DNA from: an uncultured Verrucomicrobiota bacterium
Lineage (GTDB): Bacteria > Verrucomicrobiota > Verrucomicrobiia > Limisphaerales > UBA9464
Direction of reading: 5' to 3'
Length of the DNA: 34,519 bases
Assembly: GCA_903910585.1 (NCBI GenBank)
Contig: CAIWAH010000163.1
Span: 1 to 34,519, forward strand
Part shown: piece after piece, positions 1 to 9,700 of the stretch
Layout: each line of letters begins with the position of its first letter
How positions within the stretch are numbered: position 1 is the stretch's first letter
Translations under genes and position numbers: made by a program
The notes under the pieces: model-generated
Told to the model about the DNA's origin: nothing
Databases searched by the model: none
The model's input: only the letters and a program-made list of their open reading frames with translations

Positions 1-1037
1 CTGCGACCGCGCCGGCGGACGAAGAGTCCGCGAACTTCGACGCGACGCCCTCGCTGGACGACCTCGCCGAGGGCGCGTCCGCCGACACGAACGCACCGAC
101 GTTTTTCCTGAACGCCAATTCCCGCCCACCCGGTCCGTTGGCGTCGCTGGAAGACCTGCTGCAGGTGCCCGGCTTCACCTGGCCGTTGCTGTTCGGCGAG
201 GACGCCAACCGGAATGGCCGGCTGGATCCGAACGAGGACGACGGCGACGAGAATTTCCCCCCGGACAACAAGGACGGGCGCCTCGACCACGGCATGGCGC
301 AATACTTCACCGTGGCCGCCTACGACCCGGAGCGCACCGGGGACGGGAAGCTGAAGGTGGACCTGAACAACCCCGCCGAGGTCCTGCCCGCCGGTGTCAG
401 CGAACTGCCGCCGGCGTTCACCAATTACGTCGCGGCCCTCCGTGCTTCCAAAGCGAAGCTGACCCACCCCGCCGACGTGCTGGACGCCACCTTGAAGGTG
501 AAGAACGAACAGGGCCAGGAAGTGGAGGTCGCGTCGGGCATCACCAAGGAGGAGTTGGCCAAGGTCCTCGACCTGTTCGCCACCGAGTGGACGGGCCATC
601 GCCAGGGGCTGATCAACGTAAACACCGCGAGTTCGATCGTGTTGGCGGCCCTTCCCGGCATGGACCTGACCGTGGCGGAGTCCATCGTTTCTGCCCGGGC
701 TTCACTGCGACCGGAACAGCGGCAGACCATCGCGTGGCTGCTGACGGAAGGCCTGTTGGACGCCGACACCTTCAAGCGCCTCGCCCCGCATCTGACCGCC
801 CAGAGCTATCAGTTCACGTTTCACGTCATCGGCTACGGCCTGCCCTCCGGCCGTTACCGGGTGCTCGAAGCCTCCGTGGACGTCGCCGGTGCCGAACCGA
901 AACTCACCGGTCTGCGGGACATCACACGGCTGGGAATTCCCTTCAAACTCCAATCCGAGACGCTGGCAAAGCCCGCGGAAGGCACGGTATATTCCGGGCC
1001 TAACGTTTTCCCGTCCCGTCCCCTGAAACATGGCTGA
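1..1037 (+). CDS. gspK: GspK-like minor pseudopilin, 5' end outside window
   Basis: The reading frame is open from the left edge (first full codon at base 3), so the N-terminal prepilin helix is missing. GspK is the large minor pseudopilin that caps the type II secretion pseudopilus in the periplasm, with GspI and GspJ. The visible part has the family hallmarks: a helix-hairpin-helix-like stretch reading LINVNTASSIVLAALPGM (bases about 612-665), which matches the conserved INTA..VLAALPG motif of GspK, then a C-terminal alpha/beta portion. Before it lies an acidic loop, DANRNGRLDPNE (201-236), which fits an EF-hand calcium loop. The stop overlaps the next gene by 8 bases, so it belongs to the same operon. 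The family call is secure. Whether the machine is a secretion system or a pilus-like system cannot be decided here, because the ATPase, platform and major pilin genes are not in the window. Confidence 0.82.
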   Translation, partial: ATAPADEESANFDATPSLDDLAEGASADTNAPTFFLNANSRPPGPLASLEDLLQVPGFTWPLLFGEDANRNGRLDPNEDDGDENFPPDNKDGRLDHGMAQYFTVAAYDPERTGDGKLKVDLNNPAEVLPAGVSELPPAFTNYVAALRASKAKLTHPADVLDATLKVKNEQGQEVEVASGITKEELAKVLDLFATEWTGHRQGLINVNTASSIVLAALPGMDLTVAESIVSARASLRPEQRQTIAWLLTEGLLDADTFKRLAPHLTAQSYQFTFHVIGYGLPSGRYRVLEASVDVAGAEPKLTGLRDITRLGIPFKLQSETLAKPAEGTVYSGPNVFPSRPLKHG

Positions 1038-2694
1038 TCGAACACAGGCACTCGACCCGATCCTGCTCAAGCTGGGCCTGCGCAAGGACCGCCGCCCCAA
1101 GGCGCCGGCGCAGATCTTCGCGCTGGACGTCGAAGGCACCACCCTGCGCGTGGTTCAGGGCAATTCCCGCGGAACGATCAGCAAGGTGCTGGCCGCGCCC
1201 CTGGAGTTGGCGCCGGACGCCGACCGCAACGACCCCGGCGTGCTCGGTCCCGCGATCAGCCGGGCCCTGAACAAGCTCGGCGTTCGCCCCACCGCGGCGG
1301 TCATGGGCGTCCCGCGGGCCAAGGTCGTGCTCCGCACGCTGACGGTTCCGCTGATCGAAAAGCAGGCCGAGCTCGCCGCCCTGGTGCATCTCCAGGTGGG
1401 CAAGGACCTGCCCTTCCGCATGGACGAGGCGGTCCTCGACTTCAAGGTTCGCCGCCAGATTCTGCCGCCGCTGGAACGCACCGAACCCCGCGATGGTCCG
1501 GACGGCGCCCCGGCCGCCACGCCCGTTCCGGTCGCTCCCAAGCTGGAGGTGCTCGTCGCCGCGACGAAGCGCGAGGTCGTTGAATTTTACCAGCGGGTCG
1601 CCGAGGCCGCCGGCTTCAAGCTCGCCGCGCTCGGGCTCCTGCCTTACGCCAACGCCCGCTGTGTCGAGGCCTCGAAGGTGGCCGACGGCGGTTCGGCCTT
1701 TGCACTGGTTTCGCTCCGGCCGGAAGAGGTGGCGATCGACATCATCGCGCAGCAGTCACTGCTGTTCAGCCGCGGCGCCGCCATCCGCGTGGCGCCGGAG
1801 ACGCCGCCCGACCAGGGCTTCGTGCCGGCGGCGGTGATCGAGGTCGTCCGCACGCTGCATGGCTATGGCGGCCTCGAGGCGAACCCGCCGGTGACGCATG
1901 TCGTGGTGACGGGCGCGACCGGCCACGAGGCGGAGGTCGTCACCAGCCTGACGCCCCGCGTCGCTACCCTGTGCACCCAGCTGGATCCGGCCACGGCGCT
2001 CGAACTGCCCGCCGATGCCCGCGAAGCCGCAGCCGGGGCGCTGGGGCCGCTTGGGTTGGCCCTGGGCACGGCCGACTCGGTGGGGCTGCCGTTTGACTTC
2101 CTCAATCCCAAGCAGCCGCCGGTAGAACGCGACCTGCGCAAGGTTTGGATTCTTTCCAGCGTCGTGGGGGCGCTCGTGCTGCTTTTCGGCGTGCTCGGCG
2201 TCCGCACGCTGCTCGTCAACCGCAAGACCGCCGTCCTGCAGGCCGCGAATGACGAACTGCTCGACGCGGAGAAGAAGCGTCCCGTCTATCGCAAGCTGCT
2301 GCAGCAGACCGCGGTGGTGGAGGACTGGATCAAGGGCGAACGGGACTGGCTCGAACATTACGCCTACCTGACGTCGGTATTGCCGGCGAGCGAGGAACTT
2401 TACCTGACCTCGCTGGCGGTGAGCGGCCAGAACACCATCCGCATGTCGGTGCAGGCCCGCAGCGGCGAAACGCTTGCGCGCCTCGAAAAGCAGCTGGTTG
2501 CCGCCGGCTATGAGGTGAAACCGATCGCCATCACGCCGGGCGCGGACCGCTTCGGCTACGAGTTCCGCTCCACGGTCGAACTCAATGTGCCGGCCAAGCT
2601 GAAGATCGATCTCCACAAGGTGAAGCCACCGCAGCGCCCGATCGACGATGTCTCGCTGGACACCGCCGCCTGGAAGAAAGGGGTGCAGCCATGA
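1030..2694 (+). CDS. GspL-like / PilM-PilN fusion assembly protein
   Basis: The product is 554 residues. Residues about 25-345 look like the actin-fold cytoplasmic domain of PilM/GspL (start QIFALDVEGTTLRVVQG, then VMGVPRAKVVLRTLTVP). One membrane helix follows at about residues 372-396 (VWILSSVVGALVLLFGVLGV). The periplasmic part (about 400-554) has a short coiled segment and a ferredoxin-like PilN/GspL domain (LPASEELYLTSLAVSG and onward). This layout is that of GspL, or of PilM and PilN fused. Such proteins bind the secretion ATPase at the inner membrane and connect it to the periplasmic ring. The ATG at 1030 overlaps the gspK stop by 8 bases and the stop overlaps the next start by 4, which argues for translational coupling. 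I leave the symbol empty because the GspL and PilM/N families are hard to tell apart by eye. Confidence 0.8.
   Translation: MADRTQALDPILLKLGLRKDRRPKAPAQIFALDVEGTTLRVVQGNSRGTISKVLAAPLELAPDADRNDPGVLGPAISRALNKLGVRPTAAVMGVPRAKVVLRTLTVPLIEKQAELAALVHLQVGKDLPFRMDEAVLDFKVRRQILPPLERTEPRDGPDGAPAATPVPVAPKLEVLVAATKREVVEFYQRVAEAAGFKLAALGLLPYANARCVEASKVADGGSAFALVSLRPEEVAIDIIAQQSLLFSRGAAIRVAPETPPDQGFVPAAVIEVVRTLHGYGGLEANPPVTHVVVTGATGHEAEVVTSLTPRVATLCTQLDPATALELPADAREAAAGALGPLGLALGTADSVGLPFDFLNPKQPPVERDLRKVWILSSVVGALVLLFGVLGVRTLLVNRKTAVLQAANDELLDAEKKRPVYRKLLQQTAVVEDWIKGERDWLEHYAYLTSVLPASEELYLTSLAVSGQNTIRMSVQARSGETLARLEKQLVAAGYEVKPIAITPGADRFGYEFRSTVELNVPAKLKIDLHKVKPPQRPIDDVSLDTAAWKKGVQP
2678..2683 (+). promoter_or_regulatory. 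Strong ribosome-binding site inside the upstream gene
   Basis: AAGGGG lies 7 bases before the ATG at 2691, within the last codons of the GspL-like gene. It fixes the start of the GspM-like gene. Most starts in this window lack such a clear purine-rich site. Confidence 0.6.
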
Positions 2695-3692
2695 ATCGTC
2701 GCGAGAAGATTCTGGCCAGTGCCATTGGCGGCCTCGTCGCCGTGTTCGTTCTCGGATTCGGCGTCCGGGGCCTGTTCCTCGCGCCGCTCCGGGAACTCGA
2801 CAAGCGCATCGCGCTCGTGAAGGAGAAGATGGGCAAGGTCCAGACGGAGCGTCGCAACTACTTCGCCGCCGAGGACCGGCTCAAGGGCATCGCCCGGACT
2901 GCCTTCGGCGACACCGTGGATCAGGCCAGCGCGCGTTCCGGAGAAATCCTGACGAAGCAGATCCTTTCGGCCGGGCTGGAGGAGAGTGACTTCACCCGGT
3001 TGCCGGTCGGCCCCCGCAAACTGCGCGGCGCGAGTGAAATCGGCTGGAACGTCCAGGGCGACGGACCGCTGACCAACGTGGTGAACCTGCTGTTCCTGCT
3101 GAACCACTCCCCCTGGCTGCACCGCACCGAGAACCTTTCGGTCTCCGTCGGCGAGGCGCCCGGCAAGGTGCGGGTGCGGTTCCGCTACCTGACGCTGGTG
3201 CTGGAGCCCGGCCCGGAAGTGGAGCGCACCAACCTCGTGTCCTCGCTCACGCTGGAATCACCCGAGCGGCACCTGCTGAACACCATCGTTTCCCGCGACC
3301 TGCTCCGTCCCTACATCAAGCGACCGGCCGCACCTCCGCAGCCGGGCCAGCCGGCCCCGTTGCCCTCCAAGCCCGGCGTCGCGCCCGGCCTGGAAGTCTT
3401 CCGGGTGGTCTCACTTTCCGAGTGGAACGGTGAGCCGGAGATCCATATCCGCGACCTCGCCGCCCAGAAGACCGTCCGCTACCGGGTCGGCGACGAGCTG
3501 GCCGGCGGAAAAATCGTCATGGTGGACTATCGCCCCATGCCGGTGCCCGGAAACTCGTTCCTGCAATCCCACAGCCGCCTCATCCTCCAGCTCGGCGAGG
3601 ATTTCTGGGCGGTCGAGCGGGGGAAGACGCTCGCCGAGAAACACAAGCTCAACGCCGACGAACTGCCCGTGCAGCTGGCCCGCAAGCCGTAA
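2691..3692 (+). CDS. GspM/PilO-like protein with PilP/GspC-like C-terminal domain
   Basis: The product is 333 residues. A short cytoplasmic start (MNRREK) is followed by one membrane helix at about 7-30, then a coiled segment (LRELDKRIALVKEKMGKVQ). A middle ferredoxin-like region, about 85-200, is as expected for PilO/GspM. Its expected partner is the GspL-like protein encoded immediately upstream. A proline-rich linker (about 205-235, PAAPPQPGQPAPLPSKPG) leads to a C-terminal beta-rich domain (about 240-325: FRVVSLSEWNGEPEIHIRD ... YRVGDELAGGKIVMVDYR). This resembles the PilP / GspC homology region that contacts the N0 domain of secretins. The ATGA overlap with the upstream gene and the 12-base gap to the secretin place it in the same operon. 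The first half is confidently PilO/GspM-like; the PilP/GspC reading of the tail is inference. Confidence 0.72.
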   Translation: MNRREKILASAIGGLVAVFVLGFGVRGLFLAPLRELDKRIALVKEKMGKVQTERRNYFAAEDRLKGIARTAFGDTVDQASARSGEILTKQILSAGLEESDFTRLPVGPRKLRGASEIGWNVQGDGPLTNVVNLLFLLNHSPWLHRTENLSVSVGEAPGKVRVRFRYLTLVLEPGPEVERTNLVSSLTLESPERHLLNTIVSRDLLRPYIKRPAAPPQPGQPAPLPSKPGVAPGLEVFRVVSLSEWNGEPEIHIRDLAAQKTVRYRVGDELAGGKIVMVDYRPMPVPGNSFLQSHSRLILQLGEDFWAVERGKTLAEKHKLNADELPVQLARKP

Positions 3693-3704
3693 CCCCTTCC
3701 GAAG

Positions 3705-6700
3705 ATGCCTCCCGTTTCCCTTTCCATGAAATCGCACCGCACCGCCTGCCTGGGCGCCCTCCTGGCCGCCGGCTTCACCGCGCTCGCCCAGGATGCCGCG
3801 ACCGGCAACCCGCCCGCCGCCAAGCCCGACGTCGTCGTGTCGTCGCCCGCTGCGCCCGCGCCCGCCCGCAACATCCGGTTCCAGTTCGATGGCATTCCGT
3901 ATTCCGACGTGGTCGAGCGGTTCGCGCAGATGGCCGGCAAGCCGCTGCTCAGCGACACCAACGTCGTCGGCACGCTGACCTACGACGACCCGAACGCCTA
4001 CTCCTACACCGAGGCGCTCGACACGCTGAACCTCATGCTTTCGATGAAGGGCGTCATGTTGCTTGAGGACGGCAACAACCTCCGCCTGGTGCCGTTCAAG
4101 CAGCTGCCTGCCATGCCGCTCCGCATCATGCGCGGCACGGACAACCTCGGCGACGTGCGCCCCAACGAGGTCGTCACGGTGGTGCTGGATGCCAAGAACC
4201 TCGACTCCAAGGAGGTCACCGAATCCATCCTGCCGATGCTGTCCAACGCCGGCTCGGTCGCCCCGCTGGGACGCGGCCGCGGACTCGTCGTCACCGACCG
4301 CCTCGCGAATATCCAGCGCGTCCGCTCCCTGCTCGCCACGATCGGCACCGAGCAGGAGGCCAACCGGCAGATGAAGACCTACACGCTGCTCAACGCCTCG
4401 GGCGCCATCGTGTCGGACCTGCTGAACCGCACCTTCGGCCTCGCCACCGCGCCGAAGCGCACCTCCTACAACCCGAACACCAAGGCGATGGAGGTGCTGC
4501 CGCCCGACCCGAACGACTACATCACCTCGGTCTATGACGAGGCGTCCCGCACCCTCGTGCTGTTCGGCCCGACCGAGCGAATCGAGCTCGCGGAGGAACT
4601 GATCAACAAGTTCGAGCAGAAGGGCGGTTCCGGCGACGTCCGCATTTACCAACCCCAGACCATCAAGGCCGACGAGCTGGCGAACATGATCCGCCAGGCG
4701 ATTCCCGGCGTGGCCGGTCCCAACGAATCCGGCAGCGCCGCGGCCACGAAGGCCCGGCTCATCGCGGACACCGCGCAAAACCGCCTGATCGTTGCCGCCC
4801 CCCTGCCGGGTCAGGCCGAGCAGATCGAGCAGCTGGTCACCCGCGTGGACAAGGGCATCATCGGCGCCTCGGCCGGCTCCGGTGAGAACGGACTGATCCC
4901 GAACCGCACCGCGGCGATTTCGCTGACCAAGATCTTCCGCCCCCGCGCCACCGACGCGACGAACGTCACCACCATCCTCAAGCAGGCCCTGACGCGGAAG
5001 GACAAGGGCGGCCAGCCCACGACCACCGCCAGCGTCACCTTTGATCCGGGCAGCCAAAGCGTCGTGGTGACCGGTTCGCCCGGCGACCTGCAGACGGCCG
5101 CGGATATTGTAGCGCAGTTGGAGACCGGCACCACGCAGCCCACGCAATTGCAGACGCGGTTCATCGAGGTGGGCTCGCCCGAGGAAGCCCGCCGGCTCCA
5201 GCCGCTGGTCGAACAGCTCTACCGCAACCAGACCGCCGACGGCTCCGCCACCACCGTGGCCCACGCCAAGATCCTCGCCGATACCGAATCCGGCCGCCTG
5301 ATCGTCACCGCCAATCAGGATCACCTCCAGCGCATCGAACAGCTCGTCACCCAGCTGCGCGCCGACAAGCCGCAGACCCAGACCCGCCGCCTCAAGGTCG
5401 TCACGCTGAAGCACACCCGCACCGACACCGTGCTGCCGCAGATCCAAAGCCTGGTTTCCGAACGCATGGCGGACCGGCGCTTCACGACCATTCCCAAGCC
5501 CTCGATCGTGGCCGACGGCAGCAACAACCGCCTGCTGGTCACCGCCACCGACGAGCAGCTCAAGGAGATCGATGCAGTCGTCGGCATCGTGGACATCCAG
5601 CCGGTGCAGGCGGAGCGGGAACTCGGGGTGGTCCAGCTTTCGGCCAAGCCCGCCGCAGAGATCATTCCGCTCGTCACCCAGCTGCTCGGCCAGCTTTCCA
5701 CGCAGGGCACGCCGGCGCCGACGCTGATGGCGGACCCGACCGGCAAACAGCTGATCGTGCTCGCGGTCGCCAAGGATCAGGAACGCATCCGCACGCTGGT
5801 CCGGCAGTTCGACGTGACACCCGCCAGCGCCGCCCCGCGGCAGTTCCGCGGCGTGGACCTGTTCAGCCGCAACGCGACCGAGTTCACCCCGCTGGTGCAG
5901 CAGCTTTATCAGGAACAGCTCCGCGGACAGCCCGAGCCCCTCGGCGGACCGGCCACGCTGATCGCCGAGACCAAGAACAACCGCATCATGGTCAGCGGCG
6001 GCGAGAAGGAGATCGCCCGCGTGGAGGCCATCATCCGCCAGCTCGATCCCTCGGAGAAGAAGGCCGCCAAGGAGGAGACCCGGGTCATCCGCCTCAAGAC
6101 CGCTTCCGCCGGCGAACTGGCCGGGCTTGTGGACAAGAGCCTCAACGCCCAGACGCAGACCGTGAAGGTGCTGCTCGATGCCCGCAGCAACAGCCTCGTC
6201 GTGACCGGCGAGCACGAGGCCGTGGAGGCCGCCGCCAAGATGATCGAGCAGCTGGATTCCCGTCCGGACTCCGGCCCCCGCGAGCTGCGGGTGTTTGAGC
6301 TCAAGTCGGCCGATGCCACCTCCCTGTCCGGCACCGTCACCACGCTCTTCACCGAGCTGATGCGGGACCAGCGCGGGGCCGACTACGTCACTTCGACCAA
6401 GATCGTTCCCGACACGGTTGCCAACCGTCTAATCGTCACCGGCGTCGGGACCGAGATCGAGCAGGTCGCCAGCATCATCAACCGCCTCGACAACAGCCCG
6501 CAGCAGGCCCCCGGCGCGCGGGTCTTCAAGCTGAACCAGGCCGAGGCGTCCGTGCTGGCGCCCATCGTCACCACCGCGATGACCCGCTTCGATCAGCGCG
6601 GACAGCCGATCCGCCGGGTCAGCATTACGGCCGATGAGAAGTCCAACTCCCTGATCGTCTCCGGCACCCGCACGGACCTGCAGGATGCGGAATCCGTGAT

Positions 6701-9700
6701 CGAGAAGCTCGATGGCGGCAATGGCGGCGATTCGGTCTCCCGGGAGAAGCAGCTCCGCATCTTCGAGGTGAAGGGCGATGCCGACGCCATCGCCGCGCTC
6801 GTGCAGAAGGTCTTCGCGGCCCAGAATCCGAACCGCAACCTGGCCGGCATCCTCAGCATCACGCCGGAACCTTCGAGCAAGCGCCTGCTCGTGCTCGCCA
6901 ATCCGACGGTGCTTTCCCAGGTCGAGACGATGGTCAACGCGCTCGACGCCAAGCCGGAGCAGGGCGTGCGCGAACTGCACGCCATCGAGCTGAAGAACGC
7001 GACCGCCGCCGACCTCCTGCCCAAGGTCCAGCAGATCTACACCGAGCAGTCGCAGGGCAAGACGATCAAGCCGGCCACGATCTATCCCGACGCCACCGGC
7101 AACCGCCTTCTCATCCAGGGCACCGCGGACCAGGCCGAGGCCATCAAGCAGATCGCGGGCACGCTGGAGAGCGCCCCGCGTCCCACGCGCGAGGCCAAAA
7201 TCTTCGACCTCGGCAAGCTCGCCGAAGCCCAGCGCCTGCTTCCGCTGATCCAGCAGCTCTACCGCGACCAGCTCACCAGCAACCCGCAGCTCGGCGCCGC
7301 CGACGCGCAGATCGTCAGTGACGGCAAGACCGGCCGCCTGCTGGTCAGCGCGCGGGCCGACCAGTTGCCGGCGATCGAGGGGATCGTCACCCGACTCCAG
7401 GCCACCGCCAGCGGCACCAATTCCAGCCGCGAAACCCGCACCGTCGAGGTCGGCTCGGCCACGGACGTGCAGCGCCTCCAACCGCTCGTGCAGCAACTCT
7501 ACCAGGACCAATGGAAGGACAAGCTCGACACCGATCCGGCCGACGCCCAGATCGTGGCCGATCCGCGCACTGGCCGCCTGATCATCACCGGCAAACCCGA
7601 CCACCTGAAGCAGATCGAGGCGATCATCCAGCAACTCGGACCGAACAAGGCCCGGGTGGAGAATCGCCAGACCCGCATCCTCGACCTGAGCACCGCCAGC
7701 GCCGTCGAACTCGCGAGCACCGTCCGCACGCTCTATCTGGAGGAGGCCAAGGGCCGGCTCGGTAACCAGTCTCCGGATACGCTCATCACTCCCGACGCCG
7801 GTGGCAATCGCCTGATCCTCGTGGGCGACACCAACGAACTTGTGGCCGTCGAGGGAATCGTCCGTCAGCTCGACAAAGTCGGCGCGCAGAGCTCTTCGGC
7901 CCGGGTGTTCAAGATCAAGTCCGCCGATCCCGAGAAGGTCGCGGAGATCCTCACCAGCTCGCTGGTCCGCTATGACGCCTACGGCCGGCCGCAGAAGCGG
8001 GCGACCGTGTCCGTGGATTCCAAGACCCGCACCCTGATCGTCACCGCCGACCCGAAGGAACTGCAGGGCGTTTCGGTGATCATCGAGCAGTTGGACCAGT
8101 CGCTCGGCGCGCAGCCGGAACGCAAGACCAAGGTCGTCACGCTCAAGCAGGGCCGGGCCGCGATCCTTTCACCCAAGGTCCGCCAGCTTTACAATGACCG
8201 CATCAAGAGCATGCCGGAGCTCGCGACCTCGGACATCCTCATCCTCGAGGAACCCGAGAGCAACCAGCTTATCGTCGCCGGCAACGAGGCGCAGTTGCAG
8301 GTCGTGTCGCAGCTGGTGGACGAACTGCAGTCCGCCCAGGTCGCCCGGTCCGCCCGCGAGACCAAGCTGATTCCCATCGGCACGGCCGACGAGCTGGCCC
8401 GGCTCCAGCCGCTCGTGCAGCAGCTTTACACCGACCGCCTCAAGGGCCGCGATGCCAGCGATCCCGCCGACGCCCAGATCATCAGCGACGCCAAGAACGC
8501 CCGTTTCATTGTGACGGGCCGCACCAATCACATCACCGAGATCGAGGAGATCATCACGCAGTTGCGGGGCAACGCCGCCGACCTCGTGCCGCGGGACACC
8601 AAGATCTTCGACCTGACGTCCGCCAACGCGGTCGAGCTCGCGACCACCGTCCGCACGCTCTACACCGAGCAGGCCAAGAACCGCCCCGGCTCGCCGGCCG
8701 CCGACACGCTCATCACGCCTGACGTGAACGGCAACCGACTGATCGTCACGGGCTCGACCAACGAGCTCGCTGTGGTCGAGGAGCTGGTCCAGAAGCTCGA
8801 CAAGGTCGGCGCCCAGAGCGCTTCCACCCGCGTGTTCAAGCTGAAGTCCGCCGACCCGGACAAGATCGTGGAGATCCTCGGCACGGCGCTCGTCCGCTAC
8901 GACGCCTACGGCCGGGCGCAGAAGCGGGTCACGGTGGTCACCGATCCGAAGACGCGCACGATCATCGCCACGGGTGACCCCAAGGAGCTTCAGTCCGCCT
9001 CGGTCATCATCGAGCAGTTGGATTCTTCCCTCGGCACCACCGGCAATCGCTCCATGCGCGTGTTGCCGCTGAAGGACCGCCGAGCCTCGGAGATCACGGC
9101 CAAGATCCGGCAGGTCTATCAGGATCAGGCCCGTAACAATCCCGAGTTCGGCACGGCCGAGCCGCTGATCCTCGACGACGCGCTGAGCAACCAGCTCATC
9201 GTCGCCGGCAACGAGAAGCAGCTCGCCGCCCTCGAGGAGATCACCACGATGCTGCAGGCCGGCAGCACCACCGGCGGCCGGCAGTCGAAGGTTATCCCGC
9301 TGCAACGTTCCTCGGCCAGCAACCTGGCCACCATGATCTCGCAGCTCTACGGGCGCCGAACCCAAAACGGCGATCCGGCCGAGTGGGTCCTCGCCAGCAG
9401 CGGCGGCAATGAGCGCACGCTGGTCGTCGAAGCCCGTCCCGCTGTCCTCGAACGCATCGAGCAGATGGTGAAGGAAGTGGACGGCAGCGGCCCCGAGGGC
9501 GAGAACGTCATCCAGACCGTGCACCTGAACAAAGGCCGGGCCGAGGATCTCGCCGAAGCGGTCAACCGCGTCGTGGCCAGCCGCGGTGACAGCAATCCGG
9601 CCCGCCGCGTCAGCATTACTCCGGTCGCGGGTGCCAACAGCCTGCTCCTGAACGGCCCCACCAATGCCGTGCAGCAGGTCATCGAGGTCATCCGCGACCT

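Noticed and set aside
3411..6215. Open frame of more than 900 codons on the minus strand opposite the secretin
   Set aside because: Its product is a compositional shadow rich in G, A, R, H, L and D, without domains. Long antisense frames are expected opposite GC-rich, repeat-built coding DNA, and the + strand frame has clear secretin modules here.
7428..9278. CRISPR-like or mobile-element repeat
   Set aside because: The repeats are about 925 bases, coding and in frame, with no spacers, terminal inverted repeats or transposase.
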